Positions 58,541-64,000 of a stretch of 64,000 bases of DNA are shown here, in pieces. The notes under the pieces were generated by a model. That model was not told where the DNA came from. It did no database searches and saw only the letters and a list, made by a program, of their open reading frames with translations. Source of the stretch: Mesorhizobium sp. 113-3-3 (GTDB lineage: Bacteria > Pseudomonadota > Alphaproteobacteria > Rhizobiales > Rhizobiaceae); NCBI RefSeq assembly GCF_016756495.1, contig NZ_AP023243.1, positions 1,864,501 to 1,928,500 of the forward strand, read 5' to 3'. The translations under genes and the position numbers were made by a program. Position 1 is the stretch's first letter. Each line of letters starts with the position of its first letter.

Positions 58541-59173
58541 ATGCATCCCATCGCCCTTCTCGACTATGCCGGCGTCGCCGTTTTTGCGGCGACCGGGGCG
58601 TTGGCTGCCTCGCGCAAACAACTCGACATTATCGGTTTCCTGTTCCTTGCCAGCGTCACCGGCATTGGCGGCGGCACGTTTCGTGATCTCATTCTCAACG
58701 TGCCGGTCTTCTGGGTGGGAAATCGCGACTATGTGCTGATCTGTGCTGTCGTGGCGGTCCTGGTCTTCTTCACTGCGCATCGCGTCGAATCCCGCTACAA
58801 GCTGCTGCTTTGGCTCGACGCGATCGGCCTTGCCGCCTTTTCGGTGATGGGCGCGGCCAAGGGCCTGGCAATCACCGGTTCGCCGGTCGTTTCGATCATC
58901 ACCGGCATGCTGACCGCGACCTTCGGCGGCATATTGCGGGATCTGCTTGCAGGCGAGCCATCGGTGCTGCTGAGGCCGGAAATCTACGTCACGGCCGCCC
59001 TGGCCGGCGCGGCCATCTTCACATTGGGCGACGTCGCCGGATTGCCGCAGATCGTCTCGGGGTTGGCTGGCTTCGTCGTGGCGCTCGCCGTGCGCGGCGG
59101 TGCGCTGCGCTTCGGCTGGTCGTTTCCGTCGTACAAGAGCCGGCCTGGCCGGCGGCCTGAGGATATTCCGTGA
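58541..59173 (+). CDS. Trimeric intracellular cation channel (TRIC, UPF0126/YadS) family protein
   Basis: 210 residues with two repeated three-helix units, each with the family GGG(T)xRD motif: GIGGGTFRDLILN near residue 43 and TFGGILRDLLAGEPS near 130. Seven hydrophobic helices in all. Bacterial TRIC homologues form trimeric potassium-permeable channels; an alternative view links some UPF0126 members to glycine or amino acid transport. It lies between grpE and olsB, bounded by repeat elements on both sides. Confidence 0.9.
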   Translation: MHPIALLDYAGVAVFAATGALAASRKQLDIIGFLFLASVTGIGGGTFRDLILNVPVFWVGNRDYVLICAVVAVLVFFTAHRVESRYKLLLWLDAIGLAAFSVMGAAKGLAITGSPVVSIITGMLTATFGGILRDLLAGEPSVLLRPEIYVTAALAGAAIFTLGDVAGLPQIVSGLAGFVVALAVRGGALRFGWSFPSYKSRPGRRPEDIP

Positions 59174-59227
59174 AAGGGAGCGAATAGCGAATAAGGATGA
59201 CAGACCGCAGGATTGCGGCGTAGCTCT

Positions 59228-59325
59228 CGCTATTCGCTATTCGCTATTCGCTATTCGCTATTCGCTATTCGCTATCCGCTATCCGCTATTCGCTATTCGC
59301 TATTCGCTATTCGCTATTCGCTATG
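59228..59325. repeat. Tandem heptamer array (CGCTATT, 14 units)
   Basis: Fourteen consecutive 7-bp units run without a break: eleven CGCTATT, two adjacent CGCTATC variants and a final CGCTATG. The last unit contains the stop codon (TAG, minus strand) of the convergent olsB gene. An inverted partner, AGCGAATAGCGAATA, lies at 59179-59193, so the transcript from either side can form a long hairpin. Arrays like this vary in copy number between strains. Confidence 0.9.
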
Positions 59326-60208
59326 CCGCAAAGCGCTGCGCTTCCCCGCCATAATAATTGACGTAGCGGGCGCCGATTTCCTTGACCGGCATGACGACGA
59401 ACACATCGACCGTCGAGAATTCGCGGTCGATGACGCAGCCATCGCCTATGCGGGCGCCGACCCTCAGATAGCCCTTGACCAGAGGCGGCATCGCCGCGAT
59501 CGCCGCCTTGGTGTTGACCGCCTCGATCGGCATCAGGTCCATGGAGCAATAGCGTCCGGACACCGCGCGCACATCCCAGGCCGAGTTGGTGCGACAGTGA
59601 TGGGCGAGATAGGTGAGCGCCTCGGCATGCGCCGCCGGCACGGTGCCGTGGAAGGAAGCACAGCCGGTCATCACGCCGATTTCGTAGTGATTGATGTAGG
59701 CCCAGATGCCTTGCCACAGCGCCTCGATGGTGCGCTTCGAGCGGTATTCCGGCAAAACGCAGGAACGGCCGAGTTCGAGGAAACGCTGGCCGGGATGGCG
59801 GGCGATGAGCTTGGTCAACTCGAATTCGCCTTCGGAATAGAAGCCTCCGGCGGCGGCCGCGATTTCTTGCCGCAGCAGCCGGTAAGTGCCGACGATGCGG
59901 CGGTGTTCGGGGCCGGAAATCGAATTGTCGAAGACGAGCAGATGATCGCAGAGCGGATCGAACCGGTCGGCGTCGCGGCGATCCTGCGCCTGGAACAGAT
60001 CCTTGCGGGCGCCAAGCTCGTCGTAAAATACGCGGTAGCGCACTTCCTGCGCGGCCGCGATCTCGGTCTCGTTGCGGGCGAGCCGCACTTCGAGATTGCC
60101 GATACGACCGAGCGCTGCGCCTTTTATGACGGAATCGACATTACGTCCGGCGAGCAAGGCGCTGCTGGCGTTCGGCCGAGTGTCACATTCCGGCATAACT
60201 GTATGCAC
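59321..60208 (-). CDS. olsB: L-ornithine N(alpha)-acyltransferase OlsB (GNAT/hemolysin-like)
   Basis: 295 residues, the size of rhizobial OlsB. The acyltransferase domain is shown by VRLARNETEIAAAQEVRYRVFYDELGAR near 40-70, DHLLVFDN, VGTYRLLR, FELTKLI, LELGRSCVLPEYRSKRTIEALW and GCASFHGT. OlsB transfers a 3-hydroxyacyl chain from acyl carrier protein to ornithine, the first step of ornithine lipid synthesis, which is often induced at low phosphate. No Pho box seen. olsA is not in the window. Its 3' end is embedded in the heptamer array. Confidence 0.85.
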   Translation of the reverse strand: MHTVMPECDTRPNASSALLAGRNVDSVIKGAALGRIGNLEVRLARNETEIAAAQEVRYRVFYDELGARKDLFQAQDRRDADRFDPLCDHLLVFDNSISGPEHRRIVGTYRLLRQEIAAAAGGFYSEGEFELTKLIARHPGQRFLELGRSCVLPEYRSKRTIEALWQGIWAYINHYEIGVMTGCASFHGTVPAAHAEALTYLAHHCRTNSAWDVRAVSGRYCSMDLMPIEAVNTKAAIAAMPPLVKGYLRVGARIGDGCVIDREFSTVDVFVVMPVKEIGARYVNYYGGEAQRFAA

Positions 60209-60482
60209 GAGTGATTCTCCTTCGAGCCATCCCTCTTGGCACGGGGATACGGTGTAGGTGCAACAGGATTGTGACAGTACCGTGATAAGGCGTCGCGGGC
60301 AATACTTCGTCGGCTGGCGAAAACGGTCAACCGGCTACGCTAGGTGAAGAGGGGTACGACGCGCCTCGTTTGCACGGATCAAGTCAACGTGCCTCAACCC
60401 CTTGTTTTCATGGCTGCCGCCCTCGGCGAACCGGGCGGCTTTGGGGCGACATACGTCAGCCGCGAGGTTGGAAAAAATCAGA

Positions 60483-62765
60483 TCAAGCCGCAACCTGGCC
60501 CTCGACGGCGTTGACAAGTGCATCCGGGTCGAGCGGCTTGGTGACGAAGCCGCTGGCGCCGTGGGCAAGCACCGCGTGGCGGGTCTTTTCCTGGCTATCG
60601 GCCGACAGCACCATGATCGGCACGGGCGGCGCCGATGTCTCTTCCTCATGGCGGCGGATCGCGGCGATGGCGTCCAGCCCGTCCATGACAGGCATATGCA
60701 GGTCCATCAGCACCACGTCGAAGCGGTGCTTGTGCGCAGCACTGGTGACGGCCTCGACCGCGGCCTTGCCATTGCCGACGACCTTGACGCGGTGCCCCGC
60801 CTTCAACAGCGTGGCGCGGGCCAGCATGGCATTGATGTCGTTGTCTTCGGCGATCAGCACGGACAGGCCCTGCTGGCGGTCGCTTGAGGCGCGGCGCGTC
60901 GGCGCGCGGCGCTCTTCCGGCTGCGGCTGGGCAAGGGCCGGCGCGTGGCTGGTCAAAAGAACACGCAAAAGTGTTCCACCGCGCACCGGCCGGGCCAGGA
61001 AAGTCGCGTAGCCGCTGGCGCGGAACTCGCCAAGCATGCCGCGGTCGGTCGGCGCGATCAACGTGATGGCTTCGCAATCGGTGAAACCGCTCTGGCGCAA
61101 TCGCTTGAGCACTCTCCCGTCGCTCTCCTCCATGGCGGCGTCGACCAGAAGCACGTCGCAGCCCTCCGCCAGGGGCGCTGCCTGCGCCACGGTGGTGGCG
61201 ATGCCTGCCGTGCCGCCATTGGCGCGGATGGTGCGGGCGATGGCGTCGGCCTCGACGGCGTTCCTGGACAGGATCACCGCGCGCCTGCCGGCAAGCACGT
61301 TCTGGCGGCCCTGCGGCGCTCCGGTGGCCTCCGTGGCCGGAATTTCGAAGACGAATTCCGACCCTTGGCCAAGCCGGCTGGAGACCGAAATCGTACCGCC
61401 CATGGCAGCCACCAGCCGCTTGGAGATGGCAAGCCCGAGCCCCGCCCCGCCATGTGCACGCGTCGAGGTGCCGTCGGCCTGTTCGAACTCCTCGAAGATG
61501 CGCTCCATGTCCTCTTCGCGCAGGCCGGGACCGGTGTCGGTGATGGTGAAGCAGATGCGGTCGCTGGTCTCGGTGCGGGCACGCGCGATGCTGACCAGCA
61601 CGCCGCCGCCATCGGTGAATTTGATGGCGTTGCCGATCAGATTGAGCAGCACCTGCCTGACCCGGCCGGGGTCGGCTGTGATCAATTGCGGTACATCCGG
61701 CTCGACGTGGCAGCCGAGGCCAATATCCTTGGCGAAGGCGCGGGCGGCGAGCAATTCGATGATGTTGTCGGCGATCTCGCGCACCGACATGGGCTGCGGC
61801 TCCGGATCGAAGCGACCGGCCTCGATCTTGGAATAGTCAAGCAGGTCCTCGATCAGGGCGAGCAGGGCGCTGGCCGAGGTCGAAACGGCGCCGACATAGG
61901 TCTGCTGCTCCGGCGACAGGCTGGTATCGGCCAAGAGCCTCGCCATGCCCATGATGCCGTTCATCGGCGTGCGGATTTCATGGCTGACCGTGGCGAGGAA
62001 GCGCGATTTGGCCTGGCTTGCATATTCGGCGCGCTCGCGCGCGGTGATCAGCGAGGATTCGGCGCGCTTGCGGGCGGTGATGTCGCGGGCGATGGCGCGA
62101 TGCGAAACCGCACCGCTGTCCTTTTCGCGCACCGACAGTTCGATCCAGGAGAACCAGCGCGGGCCGCTCGGCGTGCGGATGGCGACGTCGGTGGAACTCA
62201 GGCACTCGTGATCGGAAAAGGCGGCGTCGGGGACGATGCCGACCTCGATGCCGAGTTCGGCCAGGGTCTTGCCGGCAAGATCGCGCTGATCGGTTTCAAC
62301 CAGATCGGCGAACACCTTGTTGGCATAGACGATGTAACCGTCGCGATCGCGATGGATGACGAGGTCGCCAAGCGCGTCGATGAGACCGCGAAAGCGCTCC
62401 TCGCTTTCCTGCATTTCCCACATGCGGTCTGCCAGCGTCTCGATCTCGGCGCGGCTTCGGGCGGTGGTCTCGTCCAGCAGCACCACCGTGCGGTGGACGC
62501 TGCGACTGGCATGCAGATGCATGGCAAGGCCGGCGAGGCCGGTCGCCAGCAAGGCGAGACTGATGAAAATCGGCGCCCCGGTCAGATGTGCGAGGGCCGC
62601 CAGGATCAGGATGGCAACGAAAGTGAGCAGCGGCAGGCCTTGCCGCTTGGCCAATTGCTGCTCGGGCACCAGCGGCGGCGCAGCGATGAACCGCCGCGCC
62701 GGCGCGGCAACCGCATCGACATCGTCGCCCTTGTTTGCCTGTTGGCTGTCGGATTCCGCGATCAT
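60483..62765 (-). CDS. Hybrid sensor histidine kinase with PAS, kinase and two receiver-like domains
   Basis: 760 residues. Two membrane helices (about 46-85) precede a short coiled coil. A PAS domain (about 125-235, [21 protein letters not shown]) leads to HisKA with the phospho-His in [14 protein letters not shown], and HATPase ([28 protein letters not shown]). A degenerate receiver follows at about 505-625, with a conserved-looking Asp in LLVDAAM but Arg in ARPV where Lys is expected. The C-terminal intact receiver is at about 640-755 ([18 protein letters not shown]). No output regulator gene is adjacent. Ligand unknown. Confidence 0.93.
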   Translation of the reverse strand: MIAESDSQQANKGDDVDAVAAPARRFIAAPPLVPEQQLAKRQGLPLLTFVAILILAALAHLTGAPIFISLALLATGLAGLAMHLHASRSVHRTVVLLDETTARSRAEIETLADRMWEMQESEERFRGLIDALGDLVIHRDRDGYIVYANKVFADLVETDQRDLAGKTLAELGIEVGIVPDAAFSDHECLSSTDVAIRTPSGPRWFSWIELSVREKDSGAVSHRAIARDITARKRAESSLITARERAEYASQAKSRFLATVSHEIRTPMNGIMGMARLLADTSLSPEQQTYVGAVSTSASALLALIEDLLDYSKIEAGRFDPEPQPMSVREIADNIIELLAARAFAKDIGLGCHVEPDVPQLITADPGRVRQVLLNLIGNAIKFTDGGGVLVSIARARTETSDRICFTITDTGPGLREEDMERIFEEFEQADGTSTRAHGGAGLGLAISKRLVAAMGGTISVSSRLGQGSEFVFEIPATEATGAPQGRQNVLAGRRAVILSRNAVEADAIARTIRANGGTAGIATTVAQAAPLAEGCDVLLVDAAMEESDGRVLKRLRQSGFTDCEAITLIAPTDRGMLGEFRASGYATFLARPVRGGTLLRVLLTSHAPALAQPQPEERRAPTRRASSDRQQGLSVLIAEDNDINAMLARATLLKAGHRVKVVGNGKAAVEAVTSAAHKHRFDVVLMDLHMPVMDGLDAIAAIRRHEEETSAPPVPIMVLSADSQEKTRHAVLAHGASGFVTKPLDPDALVNAVEGQVAA

Positions 62766-62906
62766 GCGAAACCCTTGCCAGACAGAGATTATGGAAAATT
62801 GCGGCGGATCGTTCGAATTTTAGCGGATAGGGCGTTTTTGCCCTGGCAGCGGCGGATTCGCCACTGCATTTGGCGATCCGTCCCTGCCTGCGGCCCGCAG
62901 GCGGGC

Positions 62907-63896
62907 CTACATGTCGACGACGACGCGACCGCGGATCTTGCCATCGACGATGTCGCGCGCGGCATCGATGATGCCGTCGAAGCCGATGGTGGTGGACAGG
63001 CTGGCGAGCTTGTGCAGGTCGAGATCGGCGCCGATGCGCCGCCAGGCCTCGAGGCGCACGGCCTTCGGCGCCATCACCGAATCGACGCCAAGCAGCGAGA
63101 CGCCGCGCAGGATGAAGGGGGCGACGCTCGCCGGCAGGTCCATGCCGCCAGCCAGGCCGCAGGCGGCAACCGCACCGCCATAGGAAGTCATCGACAGTAC
63201 ATTGGCCAGCGTGTGGCTGCCAACCGAATCGATACCGCCGGCCCAGCGTTCCTTGGCCAGCGGCTTGGTGGGCTGGCTGAGCTCGTCGCGCGAGATCACC
63301 TCGGCGGCGCCGAGATTGATCAGGTAGGGGCTTTCGGCATTGCGGCCGGTCGACGCAATGACGTGATAACCCAGACTGGACAGTATGGAGACCGCGACCG
63401 AACCGACACCGCCGGCAGCACCCGTCACCACCACCGGGCCGCGATCGGGCAGGATACCGTGCCGCTCCAGCGCCATGACGCAAAGCATGGCGGTATAACC
63501 GGCGGTGCCGACCGCCATCGCGTCATGCGCACTGATGCCTTCCGGCAGCGGGACCAGCCAGTCGCCCTTGACGCGGGCGCGCCCGGCATAGGCGCCGAAA
63601 TGCGTTTCGCCGACGCCCCAGCCGTTCAGGATGACCTTGTCTCCCTTGCGCCAGTCGGGATTGGAGGACGAGATGACCGTCCCGGCGAAGTCGATGCCCG
63701 GCACCAGCGGCCAGCGGCGGACCACCGGCGCCTTGCCGGTAATCGCCAGCCCATCCTTGTAGTTCACCGTGGTCGCCTCGACCGCGACGGTGACGTCACC
63801 CTCCATCAGTTCGGTTTCGGTAAGGTCGGTCACGGCGACGGACTGTTTCTTGTCGGCATCGCGCGAGACGAGGATGGCTTTGAAGGTTTCGGACAT
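62907..63896 (-). CDS. acuI: AcuI/YhdH-type acrylyl-CoA reductase, MDR family
   Basis: 329 residues. The AcuI/YhdH signature is seen in [55 protein letters not shown] and [23 protein letters not shown]. No zinc sites. The family reduces acryloyl-CoA to propionyl-CoA with NADPH; several members protect against acrylate or related electrophiles. The next minus-strand gene upstream ends about 60 bases away, so an operon is possible. The symbol reflects family, not a demonstrated substrate. Confidence 0.85.
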   Translation of the reverse strand: MSETFKAILVSRDADKKQSVAVTDLTETELMEGDVTVAVEATTVNYKDGLAITGKAPVVRRWPLVPGIDFAGTVISSSNPDWRKGDKVILNGWGVGETHFGAYAGRARVKGDWLVPLPEGISAHDAMAVGTAGYTAMLCVMALERHGILPDRGPVVVTGAAGGVGSVAVSILSSLGYHVIASTGRNAESPYLINLGAAEVISRDELSQPTKPLAKERWAGGIDSVGSHTLANVLSMTSYGGAVAACGLAGGMDLPASVAPFILRGVSLLGVDSVMAPKAVRLEAWRRIGADLDLHKLASLSTTIGFDGIIDAARDIVDGKIRGRVVVDM

Positions 63897-63954
63897 CTTT
63901 TTCTCCGCGAACTTGCTTGGCGTCCTGGAACTGTGCGGCGAAGGCCGCGCAGGG

Positions 63955-64000
63955 TCAATCTTTGGAAGGCTTGGCGTCCGAAGTCTTGGGCTCGCGGCGC
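63955..64000 (-). CDS. C-terminus of a truncated minus-strand gene
   Basis: A minus-strand frame ends [14 protein letters not shown] followed by TGA at 63957-63955. The Lys/Pro/Ser-rich, charged tail looks like the C-terminus of a real protein, and the gap of about 60 bases to the AcuI-type gene fits an operon. With 14 codons visible no product can be named, and the frame could be fortuitous. Confidence 0.35.
   Translation of the reverse strand, partial: RREPKTSDAKPSKD

Noticed and set aside
59228..59325. Heptamer array as a phase-variable coding repeat
   Set aside because: The array lies after the olsB stop codon in the direction of translation and after the TRIC stop on the other side, so slippage cannot shift either reading frame.

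Overview
The window looks like chromosome from a high-GC alphaproteobacterium of the Rhizobiales, most likely Mesorhizobium or a close relative. This rests on the gene types and their order (an OlsB-type ornithine lipid acyltransferase, the cysG-DUF2849-cysI-cysH-DUF934 sulfite operon, a Zur-type Fur protein, a PBP1A preceded by a CtrA-like TTAA-N7-TTAA box), on promoters of the EcfG general-stress type (GGAAC-N16/17-CGTT), and on intergenic hairpin elements of the rhizobial kind. I see no rRNA, tRNA, CRISPR array, prophage or insertion sequence. Coding density is high and base composition looks uniform.

Layout. 1-5.2 kb: a sugar or sugar-acid catabolic locus with a ribose-type binding protein, an aldo/keto reductase, a UxaA-family dehydratase and a divergent GntR regulator with two winged helices. 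5.3-8.6 kb: a periplasmic copper-handling operon (DUF2946-like, PCu(A)C chaperone, YcnI/DUF1775, CopC-CopD fusion). 8.7-10.2 kb: gnd. 10.2-19 kb: a LacI-controlled CUT1 sugar importer with a TIM-barrel isomerase, a Gfo/Idh dehydrogenase and a YghZ-type aldo/keto reductase. Two exact 16-bp copies of a LacI-type operator, in opposite orientation, lie in its control region.

19.1-31.9 kb is the most unusual part. It encodes eight apparently exported or membrane proteins: a trypsin, a V8-like protease with a long pro-region, a MORN-repeat protein, a Memo-CapA fusion, a WD40-caspase, a membrane-anchored protein, a small Cys-rich protein and a caspase with a twin-arginine-like signal. Five of them form one minus-strand array with 4-base overlaps. 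I propose this as a candidate undescribed extracytoplasmic protease system.

32-41 kb: zur, polA (with a degenerate proofreading site), a probable sRNA of the alpha-r7 type beside polA, an M20 peptidase, an RNase D-like exonuclease, several small membrane or stress genes and a beta-propeller protein. 41-48.4 kb: PBP1A, an SDR, an MDR reductase divergent from an AraC regulator, a YbaL-type antiporter and a baeRF-type stress protein with its own EcfG promoter. 48.5-53.7 kb: the assimilatory sulfite operon, with a palindromic operator candidate upstream. 53.8-64 kb: a GMC oxidoreductase, a DJ-1/PfpI protein, a fatty acid desaturase, grpE, a TRIC-type channel, olsB, a hybrid histidine kinase and an AcuI-type reductase. 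Both window edges cut genes.
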